A stretch of DNA of 64,000 bases from Diospyros lotus (lineage: Eukaryota; Streptophyta; Magnoliopsida; Ericales; Ebenaceae), in NCBI RefSeq assembly GCF_014633365.1, contig NC_068346.1, forward strand, positions 13,599,030 through 13,663,029, read 5' to 3'. Positions 11,501-26,500 of this stretch are shown one piece after another (within the stretch, counting starts at the first letter, position 1; every line of letters starts with the position of its first letter). The notes under the pieces are model-generated. The model did not search any database and was not told the origin of the DNA. It saw only the letters and a program-made list of their open reading frames with translations. Both the position numbers and the translations under genes were made by a program.

Positions 11501-14500
11501 TAAGTAGACAGGCCTTGGAATATAGTCGCTTGTGCATGATGTGTTCAGAATAGGGATACAGTCTATTCATTTGCAGGGCAATGTTGCATGGAGCCAACAT
11601 TATCCTATTACTGGTGGAGAAAGTCTAAACCATTTGAAATTATCTGTTTAGTCTCATCTTGGCCTATGCTAGTCACACAGAGGCAGGTCCAGAATGAGAT
11701 GCTGAATAATTTTGCTGCAACTATCTTCTACTTCCCTTCCTTTTTTAGTTATTGGTGCAACATTCACATTTGAAGAAGTAAAAGCCTATTGAGTCAACCT
11801 ATTTAAAGGAGTTCAATCAAGATTATAAATTTCTAATAATTTGTTTTTTCCAGCTTCTATCTAATAGTTGAACTAAGCAGCTGTTCATCTTGTTGTATTT
11901 AAGAGGAATTTGTTGTAAAGATGATGGTGATGTTGAAAATCATTCAGGTTGGCAGCCACTATCACTTTATTGAGGTGAACCCCTGCTTAGTTTTTGATCG
12001 GAGGAAAGCACTTGGCATGCGGTTGAATATACCAGCAGGCACAGCTACACGATTTGAGGTACTACCCTGTTAACCTCTTCTGTATTTTATCTGGAATTCA
12101 CCTATGATCTTTATCGACAAATGCACTGACGCACATTAAAACTGAAAAATCAATTTTCATGTTGCCTCCTGATGCATGATTTTCTTTTTGCCTGAATAAT
12201 TTTCTTGGCTTCCAAGACATGCCATGAGGACATTGCCAGGGGACGTTTTGATGTGGAGACACGTCTGTGTTGGAGTAATCCTAGGAAAGAAGAAAGGGAA
12301 AAATTAACTTTGAGTTCAGATAATAAAGAAAAATATGTAATATTGATAGAGTGAAATGGAAGAACAGATGCCCTTGCTAGTCTCAAGTAGTTGGAGAAAG
12401 GTTTTGTTGAGCTAAATGGAGTTGAATCTCTATGACAATTGAAATTTGAGGGATGACCGAGTAGAAAGATGAAGAATAATAAAACTAGAAACATGTCAAA
12501 TTGAAGAGGTACAACAACACCCCCCCCCCCCCCCCCCCCCCCCAAACCAACCCCAAAAATGCAGGCATTATAGAGGAAATAGCGTACGATGATTCAGTCT
12601 TGCACACCCTGTATGTGCTAATGAGGGGGAGCTATATAGTTCCATTGGAAAGCTCTCTATGAACAGGATGAAGCCAAGTGAATACGTGTTGTGGTTATAA
12701 GGGGGAAGAAATGACATGCTATATATAGAGAGTTGTACTATATATTGATGCCAAAATCTATATGGATAGATTAAGGAGATGCTTACCCATTATTTAATAT
12801 TGTTTTAGATCAGAGTGGCAGATTAAGACTTGTCTAGCTTCCAGATTTGTTTGATAGAACTCAATCAAGTTCCTTTTTTGATCTTCTCTATATTAGTATT
12901 ACTTTTATGCATGTCTTTCAAAATTTAATTTTGTTTCTTTTCTTTATTATTGAGTGATTCGTCATCAAGTATCTTTGTTTGCTCTTTCATTTTTTTCCCC
13001 TTGTGGATCTCAGGCTCTAGGTTTTCTTTCTTTTCCAGCCAGGGGATACAAAACAAGTCACTCTTGTAAGTATTGGAGGTAATCAAGTGATGAGAGGAGG
13101 AAACAACATTGTTGATGGTCCTGTTAATGTTGCCAATATTGCATCAATAATGGATGGTGTAAAGACAAGAGGATGTCATCATTCTGAAGAACCACAAGCC
13201 AGGTTTAGAAAATTGGCCAGCAATCTTTTGTACTGCTTGTTCATGCTTCTTTTCCTATATTACTTAATTCTAGGTTAGCTGTCTGCCACAATGGTCATGG
13301 ATAAAACTAAGATGCCTGGAAATGATTTTGCAGTGAAGGTTTTGTTTCAGAACGATCTTTTGCCTGCACAATTTCTCATGAGGCCTATGTTAACATGTAT
13401 GGTCCTACCACTGGTGACAAGGTTCGGCTTGGTGACACAGACTTATTTGCAGAAATTGAAAGAGATTATGCATGTTATGGTGATGAATCTATATTTGGAG
13501 GTGGAAAAGTTGTAAGGGATGGAATGGGGCAGGCTTGTGGATATTCACAAGCTGACTGTCTAGATACTGTCATTACAAATGCTGTGATAATTGATTATAC
13601 TGGAATTTTCAAGGCAGATATTGGTATTAAAGAAGGTCTTATAGTTTCACTTTGCAAAGTAGGCAACCCAGACATCATGGATGGTGTACCGTGCAACATG
13701 GCAATTGGGGTGAGAGCCCATATACAGTATGCTGTACTGACTATGGTTGATGTATGGCGAGTTCATTAGTCTGACACTGGCACTTCTCCTTTTCCCTCCA
13801 TCAGGTTAACACTGAGGTTATTGCTGGTGAGGGAATGATTGTAACAGCAGGGGCCATAGACTGCCATGTGCACTTCATATGCCCTCAATTGGCATATGAA
13901 GCAATATCAAGTGGTGAGTTTCTACATGACTAAGAGTTAATTGCAAAATTTCTTTTGAATGTTTATCAACTTTATCTAACATTATGATCTATTCCTATTG
14001 ACAAGAGCTCCATTTTCTTAAATAACTTATTCCAGAGTTTCATTGAAAACTCAACTTACAGTTTAATCACTTACACATTAATATCTGAGTCTTTTCTCCT
14101 GAAAATAAAAAAAGAATTAGTCCACGATCAAATAGACTTGAATTGCTTAAAAGTTGGGAAAACTTGGAACTTTGAGTTAACCATGCATATAAAACAGTAA
14201 CATTTAAGTACAAAATTATTTCACAAGTTCCTTGAGTTTCTCTTCTGATGTTGATAACACATGTAGGCATCACAACATTAGTGGGAGGAGGAACAGGACC
14301 TGCTGATGGGACACGAGCAACTACTTGTACGTCAGCACCTTCACACATGAAGCTAATGCTACAATCTACCGATGACCTGCCACTAAATTTTGGTTTTACT
14401 GGCAAGGTATGCTTTATTCTTTGTGATGCTAATAGTTGTGCATGTGCCCTTGTTTCCCAACCTATTTATGGTCAAGCATCTGCCTGCTGTTCAAGACTGC

Positions 14501-17500
14501 ATGACTGAAGTTCCCAATACTGAAAGCGCATTCTCTGTCCGGACATCACGCTGATAGTGTCCATAAGCATGAACTCAAAACTCGGTCTTGAATGCGAGTC
14601 CCAGAAGAGTAACCACAAGCCATAACTCTGATACCAAAGGTGTTGGGACTTGAGAGTCAGTCCTGAAAATTCCTGACCAACGATGCCCAAGTGGCCCACT
14701 TTATTGATCCAATTTTTGGCCCAAGTGCCACTATCCCAATCCATTAGTAGATTTTTTATGTAATTATCATAGGATTTATCAGACTAAGCCTTGGCTTAAT
14801 TAAGCTCTCTAATAACCATTAATCACAAAGTGCGCACGATTGAAATATCAAGTTGTCCATCATGCTAATCAACACCCAAAACCATACTAGTCCCAGCTTA
14901 GATCCCCTAATATGTGCCCTCCTTATAGTTGGCCACTATGCTACATGGATTGGGGTGTTGGATATGGGTATGTACCCAGAGGTTGGACTTGTCAATTTCA
15001 TGATTTTAGGATATAGGGATATGAGTCCAAACATAGGACATGATATATGGTATATGGCATAGAGAATAATAAATCTTACTACCCTACCTCTACACTTAAA
15101 AATCTTTGATCTTTTAGTTCTATAACTAAAAATTAAGGTATGTTACTTACACATATGTGATAAAATGGTAACTAGTTAGTAGGCAATTTGGTTGATCTCA
15201 TACAAACGTATATTTTAAAAGGCTAAAATCAGATTAACATAAATAATAATTCAAAACAAATTGTCAATTTTTATTTTTTTTAAATTAAAGGTAAATTAAA
15301 TACATAAAGAAGAAGAATTAACAAATAGATGAATTAATAGATGGACCTGAAAATGCAAAGTCTAACACATATCCCATACTAGTACTAGTGTCATGTCATG
15401 TTGACATCAGTAAAATGCCTGAAAATGCAAATTTGGTGTAACATAGTGTCATGGTCTATGCCTGACAATTGTCCCTCTTCCTATTCGGTATGAATGGGAA
15501 GATGTTTCTAAAGGAATCGAGTAATGAACAGAGGGAAGAATGAAGAAGAGATAAGAGAGAAAGAGATTGAGAGAGAAAGTAAGATCGAGAGAGAAGGGAT
15601 AAAATGAGCCGATATTCTTCATTGAAAATTCAAGAAAATGGGTAGGGAACTATTTATACAGCCTGCCAAGGAAGATTCCTTATAGCTAGGTAGTTGTAAC
15701 TGTCTCTGCCAGCTAAATCCACATGCACGTGGATTCGCTAGGCTAACAATGGAAATTACAGCAGTAAATAGAAATAACAGAAAGGAAATTACAAAAATAA
15801 CAGAAACAAAAATTTAAGTAATCGAAATCTATTTCCTAAGGTCAGAGTCATAGCGTGACACATAGGTTGGCCATTTAAATGCCCAATTGATTTCCCATTT
15901 GCCCCATCTTAGTGATGTTAAGTGCTCAAATTAGTGGTTAAAACGATAGGGAAAATTGAGCTTTACTAATTCCTTAAGATTCCTTCTTAAGTGATACTAT
16001 CAACACCTAATTGGCCCCAAATCAAGTCCCAAACAGTCGCCTAAGTCACCCATAAGACGATAATTAGTCCATAATCCAATCAATTAATTTCCTAATTTTA
16101 TGCAAATATGGTCTTAAGTCTTCCATTTTTATGCAAACCATGTACTCGAACACGTAATCAAATTGCTAAGTGTTGGAAAAAGGAACCGATATTCCGTATT
16201 AGTTTTATTGATGTCAATAATAGAATTTATATAAGAAGGTTCCTAAGAATTCTCCTATATTTTAGGATTAGATTACATTCCTACTTTTTAGAACTAGATT
16301 ACTTACCTTATATCCAGGACTAGATTACATCAATTTAAATACAACGAGGAGATAAAATACAAAAATAGATACAAAAGATAAAATAATAAAAACAACCTAT
16401 CTCTATCTTGATCTTAGCCATAGCTTCTTATCTATCATGCGGGATAACTCTATCTTGAAGCCTCCTTGTTGTTTACTTCTTTTATAACTTGGACTTCTTC
16501 TCTATTATTCTCGGATATTTAACACTCCCCCTCAAGTTGGTGAGTGGATGTCTTCCATTCCTAGCTTGCTTACTAGTTCCTCAAATTGCCTAATAGGCAA
16601 TCCTTTAGTGAGAAGATCTGCCACCTGTTGATTAGTTGAAACAAAGAAGATTTGCAGTAGCCTGGAGTCCAGTTTTTCTTTAATGAAATGCTTGTCAATC
16701 TCAATGTGCTTGATTCGGTCGTGTTGTACCGGATTATGAGCAATATTGATTGCTGATTGATTGTCGGATATAAGCTTAAGGGGATATTGTATTTGAATCT
16801 TCAAATCTTTCAGGATAATTTTCAGCCACAAGAGTTCACACACACCAAGATTCATAGCTCTAAATTCAGCCTCAACACTTGACCGTGCTACTACTCCTTG
16901 TTTCTTACTCCTCCAAGATACCAAATTTCCTCCTAAGAACATGCAGTACCCAGTTGTGGAACGTCTATCAACTAAAGAGCTTCCATAATCAGCATTCGTG
17001 TACCATTGAACTTTTAGAATAGCTCTCGGTGCAAAGAGAATGCCTTTGCTTGGTGTAGCTTTTAAATAATGAAGAATTTTCCTTACTGCTTGCATGTGTT
17101 CCTCATTGGGGCTATGCATGAATTGACTTACTAGGCTTACTCCAAACGCTATGTCCAGCCTAGTATGTGAGAGATATATTAGTTTTCCTACCAACCTTTG
17201 GAACTACCCTTTATCTATTGCTTCTCTAGAGTAATTTTCTTGTAGCCTGATGTTTGGATCTACTGGAACCTAAGCTCCCTTTCCTCCTAGCAGTCCAGTC
17301 TCAGTCAATAAGTCAAGAGTGTACTTACGCTGAGATAGGTAGATTCCTTTTTGAGAATAGGCCACCTCAATGCCTAAGAAATACTTTAACCTTCCAAGGT
17401 CTTTAATCTCAAATTCCTTAGCAAGATTTTGTTTTAGGCCTTCTTGCTCAGTTTCATCATTTCCTGTCACAACAATGTCATCAACATAAACTAGTAGAGC

Positions 17501-20500
17501 AGTTACCTTATCTTTTGTGTGTTTGATGAAGAGGGTGTGGTCCCCTCGGCTTTGTTGGTATCCCATATTATTCATTGCTGTAGAAAATCACCCAAACCAT
17601 GCCCGTGGATATTGCTTAAGTCTATATAATGCCTTCTTCAATCTACACACTTGCCCTTCTTTGTTATGAGAAAATCCGGGAGGTAATTCCATGAATACTT
17701 CTTTCTCTAAATCCCCATGCATAATGCATTTTTAACATCTAGTTGTTGTAGTTTCCACCCCAAATTTGCTGCTAATGATATGAGAACTCGAACTATTGTC
17801 ATCTTTGCTATTGGGGCTAAAGTTTCTAGATAATCATCTCATAGGATTGAGTGTAACCCTTGGCCACTAGCCTTGCCTTGTATCTCTCAAGAGTACCATC
17901 AGCTTTGTATTTTAAATTAAAGACCCATCTGCAGCCCACCGGTTTAATTCCCTTGAGTTGAGTCACTACCTCCCAAGTTTGATTATTGTGCAAGGCCCTC
18001 ATCTCTTCTAACACGGCTTCTTTCCAATTTGGATCATTTAGTGTCTCCTCCACTGATTTTGGAATAACACTAGCATCTAGGGTTGTTAGGAAGCTTCTGT
18101 AGATAGGAGAAAGGCGATGATAGGATGGGAAATTTGCTGCGGGATGTTTGGTGCATGTTCGGTCCCCTTTCCGGATGACAATAGGAAGGTCCAGATTTGG
18201 GAATTTTGATTCTGTTTATGTGTTCTTCCACGCTTGAATTAGGGGCTGCAATTGGTGTAGGCTGTAGATCATCATTAGGTTGCCGTTTCTTGTACACATA
18301 GGGTGAGCCTTTGTATCGGTTGGTAGAAATCAGCTGCTGATTTGTTGGTTCAGTGTTATTTGATGGGAAAGGCTTAGGGAAATGGTGAACATAATCATTA
18401 GTTGAAGCAAAGGGTTTTGGAAAGAAATTATCCATACTAGTTTCCAATTGAGTATGCTCCTCCTCAGGCTGAGAATCAAAAAAAGATTGGGACTCAATGA
18501 AGGTGACATCCTTAGAAACATAGACTTTCCGAGAGATAGGATCATAGCACTTGTATCCTTTTTGGGTTGGAGAATACCCTATGAAGAGTGAAGACACATC
18601 TTTTTGCTCTAGGATCTAGCTTGTCTCGGTGGGCCTTGGGTATGTGAACAAAACATACACCTCCAAAAACTTTAAGAGGCAAGGGAGAATGCAGTTTTAG
18701 GTCTGGGAAGAACTTGGTTAGGCTTTGATTGTTAAGAATCTTGGATGGGACCCTATTAATGACATAAGTAGCTGTCAAGACTGTCTCCCCCCATAGATAT
18801 TTAGGAATATTATGATAATGAAGAAGGGTTCGAGTGACATTAAGAAGATGCCTCATCTTCCTCTCGGCCACTCTATTTTGTTGTGGAGTGTTGATGGATG
18901 AAGATTCATGGACAATTCCTTCGTTTTGGAAGAAGAGATGTAAGTGAGCATTGAAATAATCCCTTGCACTATCTGTCCTAAATTTTTGAATTTAAGTTCC
19001 AAATTGTGTGTGAATCATTTTGCAAAAATAGGGGAGAACAGTCCCAATACTAGCCTTATCCTTTAATAAGAAAACCCAACACATCCTAGTGCAATCATCT
19101 ATGAATGAGATGAACCACTTGGCCCCCGACTAATTTGAAATTCTTGAAGGACCCCAAGCATCTGAATGGATCAAAGCAAGAGGTCTAGATGATAGTTTAT
19201 TGCTAATTGGATAAGAGGTTCTATGATGTTTGGCCATAACACACACATCACACTGAAAAATACTAGGATCAAGAGTTTTAAACAAAGTAGGAAACATTTC
19301 CCTCACTAAACTAAAAGGAGGATGACCTAGGTGAAGATGATGAAGCCAAATGGAAACTCGGTCAGAGGCTGTTTTCTGGGTTGAGTAGGCTGCCCTGCAG
19401 CTAATCTTTAGGCTTAGTGCTCCTCCCTTGTAAGATATACAATCCATGTTGCTCTTTAGCCACACCAATCGTCCTCCCCATGTCCATGTTCTGAAATTTA
19501 CACACATATGGAGAGAAAACAACATTGCAATTGAGGTCTTGAGTGAGTTGTTTTATGGAGATAAGGTTGTACATAAAGTATTGGATTTATTGACAAATTT
19601 GGACCAAAGCTAACTTTGCCTTTTCCTTTAATGGGAATTGTGGTCCCATTGGCAATAGTGATTTGTTTGGATGATGTAAAAGGCTCATAAGTATCAAAAA
19701 ACTGGAAATTGGGTGTCATATGGTTAGTAGCTCCTGAATCCAAGATCCATGTGTTATTCCTACCAGTTTTGGAGGCTAAAAAAGGAGTAAAACAGATTTG
19801 TTTACCTTGTTGAGCCATAGAGCAGGATGCTCCTCCATCTTGAATGGTCTTCAGGAACTCCTTCAGCCTATTAATCTCCTCTTTATTGAGTTGGTTAAAA
19901 TCCATTCCAGCACCAGTTCCAACACCTGGTCTTTCTTCCTTTTTGCTTCTCTCTCTTGTTCTTTGTTTGAAATGTAGTTTTGAGGGTAGTTTTGTGGAGG
20001 ACCTTGAGTTCTTATATTCCTGAATCCACCAAGTCGGCTGAGGATTGCTTCCTTCCCATGTAGCTTGAAGCAAGTCTCCTTAGTGTGCCTCGGCTTATTG
20101 TAGAAGGTGCACCACTGCCCTTCTCGTCCGAACTTGTTCCGATTTGTTGATTGCTTCCATGGTTTGTTGCTGGAAAGGAGTGTTGATCCTTCCATATTGG
20201 ATCCACCAAGCATGGCTCTTCTCCTATTTTCTTCACTTCTAATAATAGCAAACACCTCATTTAGGCTAGGTAATTTATCCTTATCGAGAATTTGAACCCG
20301 TACCTGATCAAACTTGGGATTTAGGCCTGCTAGGAACTCTATTATCCGGTCTCTTTCAAGGATCTGATTGAGGGTAGTAGTATCCGCTTGGCACACCATC
20401 TTTATAGCTTGGTATTGATCAAGCTCTAACCATAGGCCTAGCATCAGATTATAGTAGTCGGTGACTGTTAATTGGCCTTGTTTTGAACCATTGATCTTTG

Positions 20501-23500
20501 TTTTGACATCAAAGATTACGGATACATCCTTAGCCTTTGAGTAAGTCTGATAAATAGTCTCCCAAACCTCTCGGGCAGTACTAAGGAACATAAAGTTCCT
20601 ACTGATATCTGGTTGTATTGTGCTCCATAGCCACGACATGATACGGGAGTCTTCCACATCCCATGTACTGAAGCCTGGGTCAGTTTTTGGTGGAGGATTC
20701 CCAGTTGGGTGAGTGCTCTTTCCTCGGCCCTTAAGAAGGGTTTTGATCAGCTGTGACCATTGAAGAAAATTCCTACCATCTAGCCGGTAGGATTGGTGAA
20801 CACTTGGTAGTTCGCCGGCAACAGAAGGTTGATCCACTGGAACTGTTTCTCCAGTGATGATAGTTGGCGAAGAAGACAGATTTACTGATATTTTTGATAT
20901 GGTTATGAAGGAAGAACAAAAGGATGAATGGTTTAAATGGCTGGAACCCAAAAAACGGGTGCTATGAAGGCACAAGCAATGAAGGCACGAAGAAACAAGG
21001 ATTGTGCAATGAAGGCACTGGTTATTGAAAGAAAAGGCTTGGATTGGCAAGCTCTGATACCATGTTGGAAAAAGAAACCGGTATTCTTTGTTAGTTTTAT
21101 TGATGTCAATAATAGAATTTATACAAGAAGGTTCCTAAGAATTCTCCTATATTTTAGGACTAGATTACATTCCTACTTTTTATGACTAGATTACCTACCT
21201 TATATCTAGGACTAGATTACATCAATTTAAATACAACGAGGAGATAAAATACAAAAATAGATACAAAAGATAAAAGAATAAAAACAACCTATCTCTATCT
21301 TTATCTTGGTCATAGCTTCTCATCTATCATGCGAGATAACTCTATCTTGAAGCCTCCTTGTTGTTTACTCCTTTTATAACTTGGACTTCTTCTCTATTAT
21401 TCTCGGATACTTTAACACTAAGTATAATTTCTACCCCAAATTCTTCCATCAAATTTAGGCAAAGTGTAATTAGAAAAAAATCCTCAAGTATGAAACCCCA
21501 AATTCAAATTGAAACATGTGGCAATGTACATCAAGTACCGTATAAGAAACTGCTCTCTCTCTCTCTCTCTCTCTCACACATGTTTGAGATCACCTGCTTT
21601 CTTTTTGAAGGAAATTGTTCGTGCATGCATGTGCTGCTCATGTGTCTGTTGTATAACCTTTTTCCATTTTAGGGAAATAGTGCCAAATCAGATGGGCTTC
21701 ATGAAATAATTAGTGCTGGGGCAATGGGCCTGAAGCTCCATGAAGATTGGGGATCAACTCCTGCTGCAATAGACAACTGCTTGGCTGTTGCAGAACAATA
21801 TGACATTCAGGTTTACTCTATCTTGTTTATTCACTTCTTCATGGGCAAAGAATCAATAGCTTTTTGTGATAACTTATGTTTTTCATCCATCAATTCTACA
21901 AAACTCAACAGGTTAATATCCACACCGACACATTGAATGAGTCTGGATTTGTGGAGCACACAATTGCTGCATTTAGGGATAGAACAATCCACACCTATCA
22001 CAGGTACAAGCTGCATTCAGCCACCTCCATTCCTCTTTCCCCCAAATATAAATAAATAAAAATATTCACCTGGAAGGGAAAAAGCAAGGGATAAATTGAA
22101 GGTTTAACCTTTCTCTGTAGACTGTTTAGTAACTCACCATTTGTTTGTTCATGTTTGAATGGATTCATATAAGCTAAAGACTTTCACCTTTAGGTATGGT
22201 TGTTGAAAATCTTGCTTTCCATGGGTGATATGGCTCCACCCTCTGAAAGAAATAAATGAGATTCCATCATTAGAAGAGTGTTGAGTTATGCTTAAGATCT
22301 GACGGAATCTAGAATCAAACACATTTTAACTTTAACATTGAACAGTAGCAAATGTATTTTATATCTTTATTCTTGAAACTCCTGAAGCATATCCAATCTA
22401 AGAACTTTGGGCTTTCTTCAAATCAGGAAAAAGGTTTTTTAATTGATTACTGAACTTAGTTTCTAGAGTTTGGGTTTACTGTTTACAAGGCATATGATGC
22501 ATTAGCGTGGACACATATCCTTTCTCCCTCGTCCTCTTCTCCAAGAAAACAGTCTCAGGTATTCAACTTGATGGTCCTATTGTTGGTTCTGATCTCTTGT
22601 TGGCTTTAATTTGTTACTGCAACATAGCAACCAGAGTCTTTAATCTCATCTATAATTGAACTTGTGATTTAATTAAGGCTGTAGTGAAATTAGTAAGGTA
22701 CCTTTTTCTTATGTATCTTTTTTTCTTTCCACAGATGCATATATATGCATGTGGGATTTTACTCGTTTTTATGCCCTTCCTTTTTTCCTTCATGGCTTAA
22801 GGCTGTGTAATATGGGTCTTCTTTACATCATCAAATTTACAATTATCTGTTGTCAATGCTAGGCTCCATTTTTTATTGTTTACCTTACTTTTCTCTTTTA
22901 TGTATGTCTGTTTCTTGCACTCTTTGACCAGTGAAGGGGCAGGTGGTGGTCATGCTCCAGATATAATAAAAGTTTGTGGGGTAAAAAATGTTCTGCCTTC
23001 ATCAACAAACCCGACTCGTCCTTTCACTTCAAATACTGTAGATGAGCACCTTGACATGCTGGTATGAGAAGATAAAGTAGTATTTATATCTTACTCATAA
23101 TGGATGGATATCCTGAAAACTGTTGTTGAATGCATACAGATGGTATGCCATCACCTTGATAAGGACATTCCAGAGGATGTAGCCTTTGCTGAATCACGAA
23201 TACGGGCTGAAACGATTGCTGCAGAAGATATTTTGCATGATATGGGGGCAATTAGCATTATAGCTTCAGATTCACAGGCTATGGGTCGCATTGGAGAGGT
23301 TCCCTTCTTCATTTTTCTCATCTAGCTGAATATGCTTTCTTTAGAATTTGGAGAACTAGTCCACAAATATGTTCTAGAAGACTCTGTTCGTTACGGTATA
23401 ATTGGGGCTCTTCTTAGGAAACTGTGTACTCCTCAAGTTACTTTTAATGTCAGTTCCTGAAAAATAATCTGGCTTCAATGACTCAAACTTTGGCATCAGC

Positions 23501-26500
23501 TTTAGGGAAATAAATGCAGATACTTTTTCGTTAGCATGGAGTGTGAATTGGTGTCTAATGGTGTAATTCAAAATATTTTTTAAACAGTGAACTATTACAA
23601 AGTATCTTACTGTTTCTTTCTTTAACCAATTCCTTGTTTTTAATAAAAGAAATTCTTCCTGAAGCTTTTACTTAAGTCTAATGAGAAGTTGTTGTGACCA
23701 TCTACACCAGTTTGTATTCATGGCAATATAAATTAAGACAGTTGAAAACAGAATCTTCTAATCTATGTACTAAGATTTAAATAGAATCAATTTGATTTTG
23801 TTCTCCAAAACCAATTTCTTATGTTGAATATGCTGAGCCCTTTATTCTATCCTTGTTTAAATAGCCAGGAGGCAGGAGAAGTGCTTCAAAATAACTATCT
23901 GTGGGGAGGTATAGAATATGAATTCAGATTTTGTCTAGTTAGTTGGAACAATATCTGCTTTCCTCTAGCTCTGGGAACTTTAAAGATTAGGATGTTTGGG
24001 GTGTACAATAATGTCCTTTTGTGGAAATTAGTCTGGAGATTTGTGGCTTTGGTAGTGATAATTTGTGGAAAAGGGTTCTAGATGGTAACTATGGTAAGCT
24101 ATGAGGTGGGCATTTCTTAGGTGGTATTGGTACTCCTCAAGGAATCAGGTGGAAAAGGGTTGTAGTCGATAAATATGGCAAGTAATGAGTTGGGTGTTCC
24201 TCAGGTGCTACTAGTACTCCTAATGGAGTCAGGTTGTGAAGTGGTTCACAATAATTTAGGCTGAGTTAGCTAAATTGACTATGTTCCACGTGATGCATGT
24301 GGCATGAGGATTTGGTTTGGCGCAAGGTCTGATCTAGGTCATGTAGATTTCTTAACGATCACCGCTGATTCATATAGTAGAGAATAAGTGGATATGGCGC
24401 ATCAAAGGAGGTTTTGTCTTGATTTGGTCACTACATTTTGCCTTTTTGGCTATGGAAGTGTTGGTTTATCCATATGAAGATGTTAGATCCTAGATCTAAC
24501 AGGAGAATTCTTAGTTATTTGAGAATGAATTTGGTGGGAAAAATGAGAGGGAGAGGGGTAGAATTAGAGAATTGAGAGGGAAGATTCAAGAGAGAGAGAG
24601 AGAATTTGAATTCTTTGATTGATCTTTCATGCTTTGGTATGGCTGGGTCAGATCATTTTATACTGATCCTTAACAACAGATTGGGCGCCCAAGCAGTTAC
24701 CCATCTAATACAACTTGCACCACTTGCCATGTTGGAACAGTGCTCCAACTATGCAATATACTACTTTATTCATAAGGCCTAATAGGCTGGTAGTGTTGGG
24801 AAACTGCCTTAGGAGATCTGGCAAATATTCCCAAGTGTTATCCGAGTGGAAGGAAGACCATTTGACAAGCACTTGGGTGAGAGGAGCTCCCTGCCTGTAA
24901 ACAACCTGTTTGTCTAGGATAGTTGTTGGTGCCTCCCCAAGGATAGGAGGAAGTGCTTTGGCTGGCTACTTGTGTTTCGGTAGCTTTCTTGAGTAGGGAG
25001 ACGTGAAATACAGGATGGATTTGTGATCCTTCCGGTAATTGTAATCGGTAGGCCACTGGGCCTATCTTTTTAAGAATCGGAAAGGGCCCATAGAATTTGG
25101 GACTCAATTTAGATATTGGTTGGCAAGTTAGGGCTTTAAGACATGGGTGGCTTAATTTCAAGTAAACTTCCTCCCCTACTGAGAATTCCCTTTCACTTCG
25201 CCTCCTGTCTGTTATTTCTTCATCTTATTTTGTGTTGTAACTTGAATTGTACCACCATTGAGCCACTGATATCCACTTATGCCACCCCTTTGGCTGCAAG
25301 AAACATAGGCATCTCAAGTAGGATTCTAAGCACTGATTAACCCTTTCCGACTGACCATCTGTCTCCGGGTGATATGTGATGGACAAATGTAATTTAGTGC
25401 CCATAGATCATAGTAATTCTCTCCAAAATAGGTTGGTAAACACCTTGTTTTTGTCAGATACTATGGAGTGTGGTACCCCATGTAACTTCACCACATTATC
25501 CAAACTTCCTGTGCTATAAAGGGATGAGATAGGCTAAGGAAATAGCTAAACTTAGTAAATCAGTCAACCACCACCAGAATACAATCCCTCCCTTTAGATC
25601 TTGGTAGCCCCTCTACGAAATCTAGGGTCACATTAGTCCATGCATGTTCCGGAATGGCTAAGGGCTATAAGGGGCTTGGGTGAGCCACCATCTCATGTTT
25701 GCATCGTTTGCAAACTTCACAATTCATCACATAATCCCATGCATACTTCTTCAGTTGTGGCCAATAGAAAACTTGCTTCACCTTCCAATAAGTATTTTGT
25801 ATGCCCGAGTGCCCTCCTAGCGATGATCCATGCAATGACTGAAGGATTCTGTACTTCAATACCTCACAATCCCCAATCACTAGCCTGCCCTTGTATCTTA
25901 TCTACCCATTGATCAAAGCATAGTTTGGTCTGCTACTAGCATCAATGTTCAACTGCTCCAATAACTCCTTTGCCCACACTTCTCTTTGGGGGCAGAGCAT
26001 TGGGTTCCACAAACAATTCTTGAAACTCAACTAGAAGCAAATCAAGAGAATCAAGTTCTTGTACATTCCATGGAGTTTGGGGCTGGTCCTTAGTAGCGAG
26101 CATCGGTTCTCCTCCTAGTTCTATTTCCTCCTCCATTTGTTCCATCGCATGGACTAAAAATAGTTGTGCTACTTGCAATAATTTGTTTTTGAAGATCTTT
26201 TGCAACTTCTTTCCGGTTATCATCTTGCACAACCTTGCCTTCGCACTACTAGTTAATGTCATTCTCCTGCCCTCTTTTTCAAATGTTACCTCCATTTTAT
26301 TGAAATCAAAACAAATTGGGCTCACATTCTTCATCCAATCAACTTCCAGAACAATGTCACAACCCCCAATCTTTAGCAATCGTAGGTCCACTTCAAACTC
26401 CTTCTCGTGCATTTGCTAGTAGAATCCCACACAAGCTGATTTACAAATCACCCTTTGGCCATTAGCCACTGTCATTGAAAGGGGGTGTGTGCCTATAAGG

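Larger units (their letters stand above)
16171..21417 (-). mobile_element. Ty1/copia retrotransposon C1, full length, decayed
   Basis: A complete antisense copia of 5.25 kb with LTRs at 16171-16524 and 21063-21417 and an exact 5-bp target duplication CTAAG (16166-16170, 21418-21422). A primer-site complement is at 21051-21062, and a polypurine tract on the minus strand abuts 16524. Internal domains run gag, protease, integrase, reverse transcriptase, RNase H. The two LTRs differ at about 20 positions by eye (about 94% identity). It sits in the intron between urease exons 8 and 9. Confidence 0.96.

Noticed and set aside
12150..12545. Minus-strand open frame starting with poly-Gly
   Set aside because: It exists only because of the 24-base C tract and lies inside a urease intron; no domain or homolog-like features.
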